The position numbers and the translations under genes were made by a program. Source: Coleofasciculaceae cyanobacterium (lineage in GTDB: Bacteria > Cyanobacteriota > Cyanobacteriia > Cyanobacteriales > Xenococcaceae). Taken from it: DNA of 64,000 bases. Within the stretch, counting starts at the first letter, position 1. The number at the start of each line of letters is the position of its first letter. A model generated the notes under the pieces. That model was not told the origin of the DNA and made no database searches. It was given only the letters and a program-made list of their open reading frames with translations. Shown piece by piece: positions 9,297-18,399 of this stretch. The stretch is from contig DATNPK010000028.1 of NCBI GenBank assembly GCA_036703275.1, positions 244,794-308,793 of the forward strand, given 5' to 3'.

Positions 9297-10133
9297 CTAA
9301 TTTAAAAAATCCGCTCTAGCTCGAGCTGTGGTCTGCAATATTGCTGTTAAATCTTGCCAATTTTCTTGCTCAATTAAAGCAATTATACAATCTAAATTAT
9401 CTCGATACTGATGAAGCGATCGCAATAGTTCTAATCGATTATATTTTGCCATCATCATGCCTAATTCTGGATTTCCTCCGCCTACCCGACTCGTATCCCG
9501 AAAGCCAGAACTAGCTAATATTTTGGCTAAGTGTAATGTATCGGGTGTTTCTTGTAGACAGGCTTCGATCAAACTGGCGCTTACCATTACGGGTAGATGA
9601 GATATCCAGCTAACGGCGCGATCGTGAACTCTAGCATCACAAATGTACGGTCTGGCATTTAACTCTAGCGCGATCGCTTTTAGTTTGGCTAAATTCTCTG
9701 GTTTGGTTTGTTCTGTCGGCGTAAAAACATAAGCTGCCCCAGTAAATAAATTAGGTAGTGCTGCATCAATACCACTTTCGGCTGTACCTGCCATGGGGTG
9801 TCCACCAATAAAGTTAGACCATAACGGGCTACACTCTTTGACAATCGGCTGTTTTACTGAACCGACATCGGTGACGATCGCCTCACAATTGAGGTGAGGG
9901 ATGATTTGTTTAATCGTCGCGGCGATCGCCGCGATCGGTGTACAGACAATGACTAATTCCGTGTCTTGAAGTAAATTCATTGAGGTACTGGCGCGATCGG
10001 CAATACCTCTAGATAAGGCAGTTTCACAGGTAATAGATTGACGAGATATGCCAATAATTTGATGTCCTTGTGAGCGTAAATCTAAACCCAAAGAACCACC
10101 GATCGAACCTAAACCAACAATACCGATTTTCAT
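9297..10133 (-). CDS. tyrA: Prephenate/arogenate dehydrogenase
   Basis: The product has 278 residues. The Rossmann fold begins at the start (GLGSIGGSLGLDL), and the substrate-site motif GGHPMAGTAESG is near the middle, with HDRAVSWISHLP further on. It oxidises arogenate or prephenate in the last steps of tyrosine synthesis. Cyanobacterial enzymes usually prefer arogenate and NADP, but the cofactor preference is not decided here. No ACT or chorismate mutase domain is attached. Confidence 0.93.
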   Translation of the reverse strand: MKIGIVGLGSIGGSLGLDLRSQGHQIIGISRQSITCETALSRGIADRASTSMNLLQDTELVIVCTPIAAIAATIKQIIPHLNCEAIVTDVGSVKQPIVKECSPLWSNFIGGHPMAGTAESGIDAALPNLFTGAAYVFTPTEQTKPENLAKLKAIALELNARPYICDARVHDRAVSWISHLPVMVSASLIEACLQETPDTLHLAKILASSGFRDTSRVGGGNPELGMMMAKYNRLELLRSLHQYRDNLDCIIALIEQENWQDLTAILQTTARARADFLN

Positions 10134-10576
10134 CGTCTATTTTATTTTTGTTAAAAATTATTACAAATATTTTACAAATTATCAATGATAATATTTTTTG
10201 GCAATTAAAAGCTATTTGTCTTCAAGAGATATATGTAAAGACTTGCAAACAAACTAAAAATAGCTGACAATTACTAAGACAAGTTAAAGATTGCCCTGTA
10301 ATATTGGGGATCGTTTTAGGATGGCAATGATAAATAAAGTAGGAGTATTAAAAATTAAGCTATTCTCAAGTTTAGTAAAAACATACATCTACAAAATATT
10401 CGATTAATCTAATCGTTAAAGCCAAAGTTTTAGCGAAATAAATCAAAAGCTTTTCTCTCCTCTACAAAAGATATTACATATTGCTAGAAATTACTTCAAT
10501 CAATGTTTACTGTTGCTGACGGTAATTTTTTAGTCTTTATACTGTTTTCAAGTCAATACTTATTTTAGGAGCATTT
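10134..10576. other. Divergent intergenic region between tyrA and pntA
   Basis: About 440 nt of AT-rich sequence lie between the divergent starts of tyrA and pntA. I see no RNA gene, no strong hairpin and no convincing ORF. It must hold the promoters of both genes. TTTAGGAGC just before the pntA ATG (10577) is a fair ribosome-binding site. Confidence 0.5.
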
Positions 10577-12172
10577 ATGACCGCAACCGTCGATAGACAA
10601 ACGCAGGACAGCCAACAGTCAGAAGGACGTAAAGAAAGTCCGCGTAAAATTGGCATTCCTAAAGAAATATACCCTAATGAATGTCGTGTCGCAGCAACTC
10701 CCAACACGGTTAAAAAACTACAAAAATTAGGCTTTGAAATTCTGGTCGAGAGCAATGCTGGCGCAGCAGCTAACTTTACTAACCATTCTTACCAAGAAGC
10801 AGATTGTAAAATTGTTGACAATACCGCCTCACTTTGGTCGGAAGCTGACATTATCCTCAAGGTACGCGCTCCTGAAGATTCAGAAATTGAGGAGATGCCC
10901 GAAGGTAAAACTATTATCAGCTTTATCTGGCCAGCGCAAAATGAAGAATTATTAAACAAGTTAGCATCTCGCAATGCTACAGTTTTGGCAATGGATGCAG
11001 TGCCTAGAATTAGTCGCGCTCAGAAGATGGATGCCTTATCTTCAATGGCTAACATTGCGGGCTATCGGGCAGTTATCGAAGCAGCAAATAACTTTGGTCG
11101 TTTCTTTACTGGACAGATTACCGCAGCGGGTAAAGTACCTCCTGCGAAAGTAATGGTAATTGGTGCTGGTGTTGCAGGTTTAGCAGCGATCGGTGCAGCT
11201 AGAAGCCTTGGTGCAATTGTGAGGGCTTTTGATACTCGCCCTGTGGTTAAAGAACAGGTAGAAAGTCTGGGTGCAGAATTCCTGGAACTAGAGTTTGAAG
11301 AAGACGGTAGTGGTGCTGGTGGTTATGCCAAAACCATGAGTAAAGAGTTCATCGATGCAGAGATGGCATTGTTTAGAGAACAGGCCAAAGAAGTCGATAT
11401 TATTATTACTACTGCATTGATTCCAGGAAGACCAGCACCTAAACTCATTTTGACCGACATGGTAGAAATGATGAAGGAAGGTTCGGTGGTAGTAGATTTA
11501 GCTGCCGAACAAGGTGGTAACTGTGAAGTAACTAAGCCTAACGAGATCTACAAATACAATGGCGTTACCATTATCGGCTTAACTGACTTACCTAGCCGTA
11601 TGGCAGCGCAGTCAAGTCAGCTATATGGTACAAACTTATGGCACTTGCTCAAAGATATGGGTGGGGCGGAAGATTATAAAGTAGATTATGAAGACCAAGT
11701 AGTTCGCGGTGCGCTAATTGTCCATGAAGGAAAAGTAACTTGGCCCCCACCCAAGATTGAAAATCCTACTCCTACTCCTCCTCCCACGGCAAAAGCGGTA
11801 ATAACCCCTGTTACTCAGAAAGAGCAAAAATCTAGTAGCGGTGTTGTTTGGGTAATCTTAGCTGGTTTAGCTTTACTCGGAATTGGTATCGGTGCGCCGA
11901 CTTCTTTCTTATCTCACTTTACTGTCTTTGTCTTAGCCTGCTTTATTGGCTATCAGGTGATTTGGAACGTTTCCCCAGCACTACATACTCCCTTAATGAG
12001 CGTGACCAATGCCATTAGCGGAATCATAATTTTGGGTGGTATGTTGCAGATCTCTGGAGAAATAACTTCACCCTCTGTAATTCTAGGCGCGATCGCCATT
12101 TTGGTCGGAACAATCAACATTTCTGGTGGCTTCCTCGTTACCCAACGGATGTTGAAAATGTTCCAGAAATAA
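10577..12172 (+). CDS. pntA: NAD(P) transhydrogenase subunit alpha
   Basis: The product has 531 residues. It contains the soluble NAD(H)-binding domain I ([15 protein letters not shown] near the N-terminus, dinucleotide-binding [13 protein letters not shown]) and, after a Pro-rich linker, four hydrophobic segments from about residue 425 to the end. It therefore corresponds to the one-piece E. coli-type PntA. With PntB it forms the proton-translocating transhydrogenase that couples hydride transfer between NADH and NADP+ to the proton gradient. A 16-residue N-terminal extension precedes the conserved start. It is followed by pntB after 83 nt. Confidence 0.95.
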   Translation: MTATVDRQTQDSQQSEGRKESPRKIGIPKEIYPNECRVAATPNTVKKLQKLGFEILVESNAGAAANFTNHSYQEADCKIVDNTASLWSEADIILKVRAPEDSEIEEMPEGKTIISFIWPAQNEELLNKLASRNATVLAMDAVPRISRAQKMDALSSMANIAGYRAVIEAANNFGRFFTGQITAAGKVPPAKVMVIGAGVAGLAAIGAARSLGAIVRAFDTRPVVKEQVESLGAEFLELEFEEDGSGAGGYAKTMSKEFIDAEMALFREQAKEVDIIITTALIPGRPAPKLILTDMVEMMKEGSVVVDLAAEQGGNCEVTKPNEIYKYNGVTIIGLTDLPSRMAAQSSQLYGTNLWHLLKDMGGAEDYKVDYEDQVVRGALIVHEGKVTWPPPKIENPTPTPPPTAKAVITPVTQKEQKSSSGVVWVILAGLALLGIGIGAPTSFLSHFTVFVLACFIGYQVIWNVSPALHTPLMSVTNAISGIIILGGMLQISGEITSPSVILGAIAILVGTINISGGFLVTQRMLKMFQK

Positions 12173-12191
12173 TTAATATGCACATCTTAAT

Positions 12192-12221
12192 GTAGGGGCG
12201 AACGGGACCGTTCACCCCTAC
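12192..12221. repeat. GTAGGGGCGAACG palindrome between pntA and pntB
   Basis: GTAGGGGCGAACG (12192-12204) pairs with CGTTCACCCCTAC (12209-12221) with one mismatch and a short loop. Palindromes of this GTAGGGGCGAAC type are common as dispersed repeats in cyanobacterial genomes. Lying inside the pntAB transcript it could act as an mRNA stabiliser or partial terminator. The related GTAAGGGC palindrome after asnS has the same layout. Confidence 0.75.
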
Positions 12222-12255
12222 GGTTAATCATCGCAAAAATCATTACATCATCAAT

Positions 12256-13674
12256 ATGACAAATAATCTTGTGGCGGTTGCTTATATTGCAGCCAGTGCC
12301 TTCTTTATCCTCAGCCTGGGGGGATTATCCAACCAGGAAACAGCCCGTCGGGGTAACTTGTTCGGAATTATTGGCATGGCGATCGCCTTTGCCGCTACTG
12401 CCCTCAGCGCCCAGGTCAACGGTTACGGAGTTTTGATTGCGGCGATCGTTCCTGGGGCTATTATTGGCTCAGTTCTCGCTGCTAGAGTCGCGATGACCTC
12501 TATGCCCGAACTTGTAGCGATTCTGCATAGTTTTGTCGGTTTAGCTGCGGTATTAGTTGGTTTTGCCACCTACCTTCAGCCTGAAAATACTTTGACTGGT
12601 GTAGAAGCTACCATTCATGAACTAGAAATCTATATTGGTATCTTTATTGGTGCGGTTACCTTTGCGGGTTCTGTAGTAGCCTTCGGTAAATTGAACGGTT
12701 CTTTTGGTAGCAAACCACTTATGTTGCCTGCCCGACACCTAATAAATATTGCTTTATTAGTTGGTTCGGTAGTTCTTGGCGTACAGTTCATGCAACCAGC
12801 CGACGGCTTGCAGCCTCTGTTAATTATGACTGGATTGGCTTGTGTACTAGGTTTTCTTCTAGTCATGGGTATCGGTGGCGCAGATATGCCTGTGGTTATC
12901 TCTATGCTTAATAGCTACTCAGGTTGGGCTGCTGCTGCTGCTGGCTTTATGCTTTCCAATGACGTACTGATCGTTACTGGTGCATTAGTTGGTAGCAGTG
13001 GGGCAATTCTTAGCTACATCATGTGTGAAGCCATGAACCGTTCATTTATTAGCGTAATCCTGGGCGGTTTTGGTGAAGGTAGTAGTGGTGCTGCACCTGC
13101 TGGCGAAGCTAAGCCTATGGGCGAAGCTACAGCAACCAATGTTGAAGAAGTAGCTGAACTACTTAACGATGCGAAAAGCGTGGTTATTGTACCTGGTTAT
13201 GGCATGGCGGTAGCTCAAGCACAGCATTCCGTTTCCGACATTACCAAAATTCTGCGCAAGCAGGGTAAAGAAGTTCGTTTTGGTATCCACCCAGTAGCTG
13301 GAAGAATGCCTGGACACATGAACGTATTATTAGCAGAGGCGAATGTCCCTTACGATATAGTGCTAGAAATGGATGAGATTAACGATGATCTGTCTAATAC
13401 TGATGTTGTCTTGGTAATTGGTGCAAACGACACCGTTAACCCCAGCGCACTAGACGATCCTGCTAGCCCCATTGCAGGTATGCCCGTAGTAGAGGTTTGG
13501 AAAGCTCAAAATGTGGTGGTAATGAAGCGCAGTCTGGGTATTGGTTATGCAGGGGTAGATAATCCTTTGTTCTATATGGATAATAATCAAATGTTATTCG
13601 GCGATGCGAAGCAAAATGTTAGCGCGTTGTTGAATGAGTTGTCTAAGAGCGAGAAGGAATTGGTTGCTGCTTAG
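12256..13674 (+). CDS. pntB: NAD(P) transhydrogenase subunit beta
   Basis: The product has 472 residues. The N-terminal half contains a series of membrane helices (proton channel, domain II). The C-terminal NADP(H)-binding domain III starts near [15 protein letters not shown] and continues with [26 protein letters not shown] and the [14 protein letters not shown] loop. It is the partner of PntA and gives NADPH at the expense of the proton gradient. Full length, and it ends just before a strong terminator. Confidence 0.96.
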   Translation: MTNNLVAVAYIAASAFFILSLGGLSNQETARRGNLFGIIGMAIAFAATALSAQVNGYGVLIAAIVPGAIIGSVLAARVAMTSMPELVAILHSFVGLAAVLVGFATYLQPENTLTGVEATIHELEIYIGIFIGAVTFAGSVVAFGKLNGSFGSKPLMLPARHLINIALLVGSVVLGVQFMQPADGLQPLLIMTGLACVLGFLLVMGIGGADMPVVISMLNSYSGWAAAAAGFMLSNDVLIVTGALVGSSGAILSYIMCEAMNRSFISVILGGFGEGSSGAAPAGEAKPMGEATATNVEEVAELLNDAKSVVIVPGYGMAVAQAQHSVSDITKILRKQGKEVRFGIHPVAGRMPGHMNVLLAEANVPYDIVLEMDEINDDLSNTDVVLVIGANDTVNPSALDDPASPIAGMPVVEVWKAQNVVVMKRSLGIGYAGVDNPLFYMDNNQMLFGDAKQNVSALLNELSKSEKELVAA

Positions 13675-13695
13675 TTGAAGCTTGAGTTATTTTTG

Positions 13696-13727
13696 AATCC
13701 TCCTGCTTAGTCGGGAGGATTTTTTTT
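13696..13727 (+). terminator. Rho-independent terminator of pntAB
   Basis: AATCCTCC (13696-13703) pairs with GGAGGATT (13714-13721) and is followed by a run of T to 13727, 22 nt after the pntB stop. Confidence 0.9.
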
Positions 13728-13728
13728 A

Positions 13729-13780
13729 TCTCACGCAAAGACGCTAAGCCGCAAAGAAAGAAACGCGAAGGGGTTATTTG
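13729..13780 (+). repeat. GxxExxY-associated repeat, copy 1
   Basis: This stretch of about 52 bp starts TCTCACGCAAAGACG and ends GCGAAGGGGTTATTTG. It is nearly identical to 14691-14742 (about 47 of 52 positions). Such ACGCAAAG-type repeats are often found around GxxExxY genes. With copy 2 it forms a direct repeat bracketing the coiled-coil gene 13892-14683. Confidence 0.8.
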
Positions 13781-13891
13781 TTTGGTGTTTAGAATTGTAA
13801 GGGAAGGAAGCAAACGATTGTTCTGTGTTTGATATGGTCTTGGAAGAAAAGGGAATTATTTTTGTATGGGTAATTTTCTTTAAATTTTTTT

Positions 13892-14683
13892 ATGACTGTT
13901 GAAAGCGAAGATTATAAACTTGAAGTTTTGGAGTACGCTGTTAATCAATGTATTGATTGCCTTTTGCCTGAAAGTAATGAAAATGCTTTGAGTGCAATTC
14001 TTTATCAAAGTAATGAGGTTGTCTGGAGAGTAGCAACAGATATATATTCTAAAAGTGGCTATCAAATAGATTTTGTTTTTATTAGAGATATTCTTAATTT
14101 GAAGGTTGAGCCTTTACAGAGAAAAATTGCTGAAAAGGAAAAAATTAGAAAAGAGCAAGAAAGAATTAGAAAAGCAAAAGAAGCCGATGAAGCTAAAATC
14201 AGAGAGGAATTGAAGGCTAAAAGGCTAGCAAAAGAAGTTGAAGAGGCAAAAATTAAAGCCAAGTTGGAAGCGGAAAAACTAGCGAAAATAGCTGAACAAA
14301 AACAGATTGAGAAAGAAAGAAAAGAGAAAGAACAAAAAAAATTACAAGAATTTAAAGAAACTAATCCAGGGATTCATATAAATAAATATGAAGAATTAGA
14401 AACGTTTTTAGAAGTTTTTGACAGGGTTAAAAATGTAATTGTTGATCGGCTAGAGGTAAATGGAGAGGCAATAAATAAAGAGAAAATAGAATTAGATGCT
14501 GTCCTTACTACAGATTTAGGTGTAGAAGATAGATATGATAGTTTTGTTGGTCATTTTGAACGAGTCGAACTCGCAATGGGAATCGAACACGAATTTGATA
14601 TAGAAATATCAGATGAAGAGTCAGAAACTATTTTGTTCTTGAGTGTTAGTCAGTTAGTAAATCTTGTTCTGCAAAAAACATAA
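13892..14683 (+). CDS. Coiled-coil protein with C-terminal acyl-carrier-like domain
   Basis: The product has 263 residues and I do not recognise it as a named family. Residues 1-70 are a small globular region, and about 75-155 are a highly charged Lys/Glu/Ala coiled coil. The last about 90 residues resemble an acyl carrier protein: VKNVIVDRLEV, DLGVEDRYDS, VELAMGIEHEFDIEISDEE. The phosphopantetheine-bearing Ser of the DSL motif is not in its usual place. Counting back from VEL a His is found, while a DS pair lies a few residues earlier after an insertion. Codon use is more A-rich than in the neighbours. Direct repeats flank it (13729, 14691). Its role is unknown. Confidence 0.65.
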   Translation: MTVESEDYKLEVLEYAVNQCIDCLLPESNENALSAILYQSNEVVWRVATDIYSKSGYQIDFVFIRDILNLKVEPLQRKIAEKEKIRKEQERIRKAKEADEAKIREELKAKRLAKEVEEAKIKAKLEAEKLAKIAEQKQIEKERKEKEQKKLQEFKETNPGIHINKYEELETFLEVFDRVKNVIVDRLEVNGEAINKEKIELDAVLTTDLGVEDRYDSFVGHFERVELAMGIEHEFDIEISDEESETILFLSVSQLVNLVLQKT

Positions 14684-14690
14684 TATTAAG

Positions 14691-14742
14691 TCTCACGCAA
14701 AGACGCAAAGACGCAAAGAAACAAACGCGAAGGGGTTATCTG
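14691..14742 (+). repeat. GxxExxY-associated repeat, copy 2
   Basis: This is the second direct copy, starting TCTCACGCAAAGACGC and continuing ACGCAAAGAAACAAACGC. Translated in the frame of the next gene it yields the SHAKTQRRKE peptide, an artefactual N-terminal extension. It marks the left border of the GxxExxY gene. Confidence 0.8.
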
Positions 14743-15119
14743 TGAGGGAGAATGAGGTTGCAAGGGAAATTGTGGATGCTGCGTATTGTATTCATACGAG
14801 GTTGGGTGCAGGTTTGTTGGAGTCGGTTTATGAGGCGGTGATGGCTTATGAGTTGCAGAAGCGAGGGTTAAGGTTTGAGAGACAGAAACCTATTCCTGTA
14901 GTTTATGAGGGGATGCAGTTGGAAGAGGGTTTTAGAGCAGATTTTATTATAGAAGATTTGGTGATTATTGAGTTAAAATCTGTAGAACATATCGCCCCAG
15001 TTCATAAAAAACAACTATTAACTTATCTCCGTCTGGCCAACAAACGCTTGGGTTTACTTATCAACTTCAACACCGATCTCATCAAAAACGGTATTACTCG
15101 CATTGCGAACAACCTGTAA
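14742..15119 (+). CDS. GxxExxY family protein
   Basis: I choose GTG 14742, giving about 126 residues; the frame is open from 14664 but the extra residues come from the repeat. The signature GAGLLESVYEAVMAYEL contains the name-giving G-x-x-E-x-x-Y. Downstream are FRADFIIEDLVIIELKSVE (acidic and E-x-K residues like a PD-(D/E)xK nuclease core) and LTYLRLANKRLGLLINF. The family is widespread and often found inside ACGCAAAG-type repeats. A nuclease-like role is inference only. Inverted and direct repeat copies lie on both sides. Confidence 0.85.
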   Translation: MRENEVAREIVDAAYCIHTRLGAGLLESVYEAVMAYELQKRGLRFERQKPIPVVYEGMQLEEGFRADFIIEDLVIIELKSVEHIAPVHKKQLLTYLRLANKRLGLLINFNTDLIKNGITRIANNL

Positions 15120-15120
15120 A

Positions 15121-15150
15121 CTTTCTGCGTCTTTCTTTGCGCCTTAGCCC
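15121..15150 (-). repeat. GxxExxY-associated repeat, inverted copy
   Basis: CTTTCTGCGTCTTTCTTTGC, followed by GCCTTAGCC, is the reverse complement of the ACGCAAAG-type repeat. It begins one base after the GxxExxY stop codon, so the gene is bracketed by inverted copies (14691 and 15121). Confidence 0.75.
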
Positions 15151-15276
15151 CAAACTAAGCGGGATAAACCTTTTGGCGAGAAATTAAAACCAAATAACTT
15201 CTCAACAAAAAACAAGCGATCGCCATAGAAAAAAACATAACCTATAATTAATTTCATGACCTAAATTATAATAAGC

Positions 15277-15476
15277 ATGATTAATACTCAGGATTTAGCT
15301 TTAAATTACATAACTAATCAAGCAGGAGAAAAACTGCTGTAATTTTAACTATTGCTCAATTTGAAGAATTACTTGAAGATACAGAAGATTTAGCGATTGT
15401 GGCAGAACGACGAGATGAGCCGACGACTAGTCATGCCGAGCTACTTGCTGAATTAAAACAAAATCAGCTTATATAA
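15277..15476 (+). pseudogene. RelB/Phd-type antitoxin, frameshifted
   Basis: From ATG 15277 the frame stops after 21 codons. Shifting frame in a run of five A (15329 region) continues as TAVILTIAQFEELLEDTEDL, AERRDEPTTSHAELLAELKQ to a TAA at 15474-15476. That sequence is typical of short antitoxins paired with RelE/ParE toxins. One lost A explains the break. It overlaps the start of the toxin remnant. Confidence 0.75.
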
Positions 15477-15728
15477 AGTTGAGTGGAAAAAGTCGGCAAA
15501 AAAAAAATTAAAAAAACTAGACAAGCAAATTATCTCTCGAATTTTGCAAGCTGTAGAAAATTTAGCCAAAAATCCTTACTCATCGGATAGCAAAAAACTA
15601 GTCGCTAGCGACTCTATTTATCGTATCCGTGTTGGAGATTATCGAATTATCTAAATATTAAATCTTTTGTACTAACAATCGAAATAATTAAAATTGGTCA
15701 TCGCCGAGAAATTTATCGAAAACGATAA
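15472..15728 (+). pseudogene. RelE/ParE-type toxin, multiply disrupted
   Basis: The frame reads YKVEWKKSAKKKLKKLDKQI, NLAKNPYSSDSKKLVASDSI, YRIRVGDYRII and then meets TAA. The expected tail (VLTIEIIKIGHRREIYRKR) continues in another frame to 15728. A usual start codon is missing: TTA or ATA stands where an ATG overlapping the antitoxin would be expected. RelE-type toxins cleave mRNA on the ribosome; this copy should be inactive. With the antitoxin it is a dead module. Confidence 0.75.
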
Positions 15729-15758
15729 TTATTTTTTTAGATTACTTGTAATTGCGAT

Positions 15759-15791
15759 CGCCATTCAATCTCTACACATTAAAAAAGCGAT
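15759..15791. repeat. 33-bp direct repeat, left copy
   Basis: This begins CGCCATTCAATCTC and ends AAAAAAGCGAT. An identical 33-bp copy lies at 16376-16408. The two bracket the MazEF-like module. Confidence 0.9.
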
Positions 15792-15845
15792 ATAAAATAT
15801 AATTGCGACCGTAGTTGTAATTTATTATGATCGAATCTATTTAGA

Positions 15846-16049
15846 ATGCTAAAAACATTAATGGCAACTGTTCGTCAAGGAAAAATAGAAATATCAGAGG
15901 GATTAGAACTTCCTGAAGGGACGAGAGTTTTAGTTACAGTATTATCCGATGATGAAGCTGAATTTTGGGGTCAAGCTAGTCAAGCCTCTCTAGATAAAGT
16001 TTGGAATAATTCAGAGGATGATATTTATGCCGAACTACTCGAAGAATAA
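15846..16049 (+). CDS. Antitoxin partner of the MazF-like toxin
   Basis: The product has 67 residues (or 62 from the second Met, MATVRQGKIEI). The N-terminus VRQGKIEISEGLELPEGTRV is a short beta-rich DNA-binding-like segment similar to AbrB- or DUF104-type antitoxins. The acidic C-terminus (WNNSEDDIYAELLEE) would bind the toxin. Its 3' end overlaps the toxin start at 16027, supporting translational coupling. Family assignment is tentative; the context is clear. Confidence 0.7.
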   Translation: MLKTLMATVRQGKIEISEGLELPEGTRVLVTVLSDDEAEFWGQASQASLDKVWNNSEDDIYAELLEE

Positions 16050-16356
16050 TGTTATTTTAGTTCGCTATCCTTTTTCTGATTTATCTAATTCTAAGATTAG
16101 ACCAGCGATTATAGTAAATGTGAAACATCCCTCTCAAGATGTTCTAATAGTTCCCCTCACCAGCAAAACTAATTCATTGCTGCCAGGAGAATTTGTTTTA
16201 GCTGATTGGCAAGCAGCAGGATTAAATGTTTCCAGCGCATTAAAAAGAGGCATTTATACAATTGAGAAAAACCTAATCATTAAAATTATTGGTAAACTGC
16301 AAAAATCTGATGCTCAAAAGTTAGATAAGTCTCTCAAGGGTTGGTTAGGTTTATAA
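16027..16356 (+). CDS. MazF/PemK-like mRNA interferase toxin
   Basis: The product has 109 residues from ATG 16027; an ATA/ATT-type start at 16018 is less likely. The PemK/MazF fold motifs are seen: NVILVRYPFSDLSNSKIRPA, IIVNVKHPSQDVLIVPLTSK, and a C-terminal KIIGKLQKSDAQKLDKSL. Such toxins cut RNA at short motifs and are held in check by the upstream antitoxin, with which it overlaps by about 23 nt. The module is bracketed by 33-bp direct repeats. Confidence 0.85.
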   Translation: MPNYSKNNVILVRYPFSDLSNSKIRPAIIVNVKHPSQDVLIVPLTSKTNSLLPGEFVLADWQAAGLNVSSALKRGIYTIEKNLIIKIIGKLQKSDAQKLDKSLKGWLGL

Positions 16357-16375
16357 AAACTAATATTCAGGCGCT

Positions 16376-16408
16376 CGCCATTCAATCTCTACACATTAAA
16401 AAAGCGAT
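16376..16408. repeat. 33-bp direct repeat, right copy
   Basis: It is identical over 33 bp to 15759-15791. The spacing between copies is 617 bp. It lies 20 bp after the toxin stop. Confidence 0.9.
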
Positions 16409-16489
16409 CGCCTTAACAAAAAGTTTTAACTCTTTAGCGTTCTTTGCTTAGTAGAATATATATCTGTAGAGATTCGATCTTGTCAGACT

Positions 16490-17356
16490 TTAGGAAATTA
16501 TCTGCCCAATTATTCTTTTAGCTTGATTAGCGTATCCACCACCAAAGAGATTAAAATGATTTAAAACGTGATAGAGATTATAAATACTCTTACGTTGTTG
16601 ATAACCGCTGTCTAATTGCCACACTTGATTGTAGCCATTATAGAAAGCAGTCGGAAAACCGCCGAACAGTTCGGTCATGGCAACATCAGTTTCGCGATCG
16701 CCATAATAAGTAGCAGGATCTAAGATAACGGGTGAACCATCAGTTGCGATCGCAGCATTACCCGACCATAAATCGCCATGGACTAAAGAGGCTTCAGGCT
16801 GTCTAGCCGCTAGTTTATTTCTGACCGCATTAATTACTTTATTTGTATCAGGAAAACTTCCCCCGCGACGTTTAGCTAGTTTTAACTGATAACCGATACG
16901 ATGTTCGGCAAAAAAATCCGCCCAGCTATCTGTCCAGATATTAATCTGAGGAGTAGAACCGATGGTGTTGTTGCCTTCCCAACCAAAGCGTTGACTTGTC
17001 CCCTCACGGTGCATTGCTGCTAACTGACGACCCATTTCTTGGTAGCTTTGACTATTATTACCGCCTCCCAAATCCAGCCATTGGAGGATAATATAGCTAG
17101 AATTAGCAGCCGTTCCGTAACAGATCGGCTGTGGCACGGTAATTGTCTGCGTAGCATACATTTGCTTTAAACCCAAAGCTTCTGCTGCAAACATCTCTAC
17201 CTGAGAAGCATCATTTAGCTTGACGAAATATTCTGCATTATTGCTGCTTACTTGATAACTTTGATTAATACAGCCACCGTTGACTGATTTTGTCTGGGCG
17301 ATCGCAAATTTCTCTCCTGTCGCCTGGCTTATGGCTTGAGCAATTTCTGTCCACAT
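16490..17356 (-). CDS. Fructosamine/ketosamine-3-kinase family protein
   Basis: The product has 288 residues with the aminoglycoside-phosphotransferase-like kinase fold. It has NGGCINQSYQV near the N-terminus, YFVKLND (nucleotide-site Lys), the catalytic loop LVHGDLWSGNAAI and the metal-binding ILDPATYYGDRE. The family phosphorylates ketoamine adducts on proteins so that they decompose (deglycation). Length is typical. Monocistronic, divergent from the next gene. Confidence 0.92.
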   Translation of the reverse strand: MWTEIAQAISQATGEKFAIAQTKSVNGGCINQSYQVSSNNAEYFVKLNDASQVEMFAAEALGLKQMYATQTITVPQPICYGTAANSSYIILQWLDLGGGNNSQSYQEMGRQLAAMHREGTSQRFGWEGNNTIGSTPQINIWTDSWADFFAEHRIGYQLKLAKRRGGSFPDTNKVINAVRNKLAARQPEASLVHGDLWSGNAAIATDGSPVILDPATYYGDRETDVAMTELFGGFPTAFYNGYNQVWQLDSGYQQRKSIYNLYHVLNHFNLFGGGYANQAKRIIGQIIS

Positions 17357-17492
17357 TAGAGTTTATATTTTTAATTAATTAGTTTTCAATAAAACTAGCA
17401 ACTATTAATTAACTTAACCTGTTTTTAAATATAAAATTTTAGAATCAAACAACTAAACAATCCAGCTTAAACTCACTTTTATATAGTTTTAT

Positions 17493-18368
17493 ATGTCTTC
17501 TCAACCTTCACCTCGTAAAATACTCCAGACGTTACTGCCACATTTGAGAGTAGCTGCGGGTTATGCGCACCAAATTCAAACCAAGATTACCTCTTTACCA
17601 GCTAAAGATGCAGGGGATAACATCTTAGCAGCAGCACTTAGTGATGCAGATTTATCGATTCAAGTTTTAATTGAGGTGGCTTTACTAGGAACTTATCCCG
17701 ATCTTGCTTTTTACGGGGAAGAGTATGAACAATCACGCAATACTAAATATTTTTCTTCTACTGAATTAAACACAAATAATTATTTAATTACTTTAGATCC
17801 AATTGATGGTACTAAATACTATCTCGATGGCTTTGATAATTACCAAATTATTTTAAATATTCTCAATGCTGATAGTTATGAAGCAGTAATTGCTCTCTCT
17901 CCCGCACAAGACTGTTACTACTACACCATTAAAAACCAAGGAGTATATCAGGGAAATTTGGCACAAGATTTAGATGACTGCACACCATTAAAAATAACTA
18001 ATCCTCGTCAAGCAATACTGCTTGGCTGGGGAATGGCACATTTAAAACCTGCATTACAAGATAAATATCAAGTAATTGATATTGAAAACTGTTATTCCTC
18101 TTCTGTTCAATTTCCTAACTACAATGGCATATTTTCAGGAGATTTAATTGGCTGGATTACTAAAAGAGGCAAATTAATCGATAGCGCAGCACTAGCTTTT
18201 ATGGCGCAACAAAACGGCTGTATCGTAACTGGGTTTGACGGTTTACCTTTACCTCCTTTATACACCTGCAAAGATTATAGTTATGATGGCGCGATCGTGG
18301 CTAATTCTCCTCAAATACATCAAGATTTGTTAGCAGCCTGTCGAAAACTTACGAGCAGTACTTCATAA
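17493..18368 (+). CDS. Inositol monophosphatase family protein
   Basis: The product has 291 residues. The metal-binding signature LDPIDGTKYYLDGF is present, with an upstream acidic Glu (AFYGEEYEQ) and a late SAALAFMAQQNGC in the position of the C-terminal WDxAA motif. That motif is degraded (no WD pair), unlike the second family member at 39743. It may hydrolyse a sugar phosphate, inositol phosphate or 3'-phosphoadenosine phosphate; the substrate cannot be told. The next gene starts 31 nt downstream. Confidence 0.82.
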   Translation: MSSQPSPRKILQTLLPHLRVAAGYAHQIQTKITSLPAKDAGDNILAAALSDADLSIQVLIEVALLGTYPDLAFYGEEYEQSRNTKYFSSTELNTNNYLITLDPIDGTKYYLDGFDNYQIILNILNADSYEAVIALSPAQDCYYYTIKNQGVYQGNLAQDLDDCTPLKITNPRQAILLGWGMAHLKPALQDKYQVIDIENCYSSSVQFPNYNGIFSGDLIGWITKRGKLIDSAALAFMAQQNGCIVTGFDGLPLPPLYTCKDYSYDGAIVANSPQIHQDLLAACRKLTSSTS

Positions 18369-18399
18369 TGTTCGTCTGATAACGTATTGCCACTTCAAT

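Noticed and set aside
14664..14741. SHAKTQRRKE extension of the GxxExxY protein
   Set aside because: It is a translation of the ACGCAAAG repeat, a known kind of artefact, so GTG 14742 was chosen.
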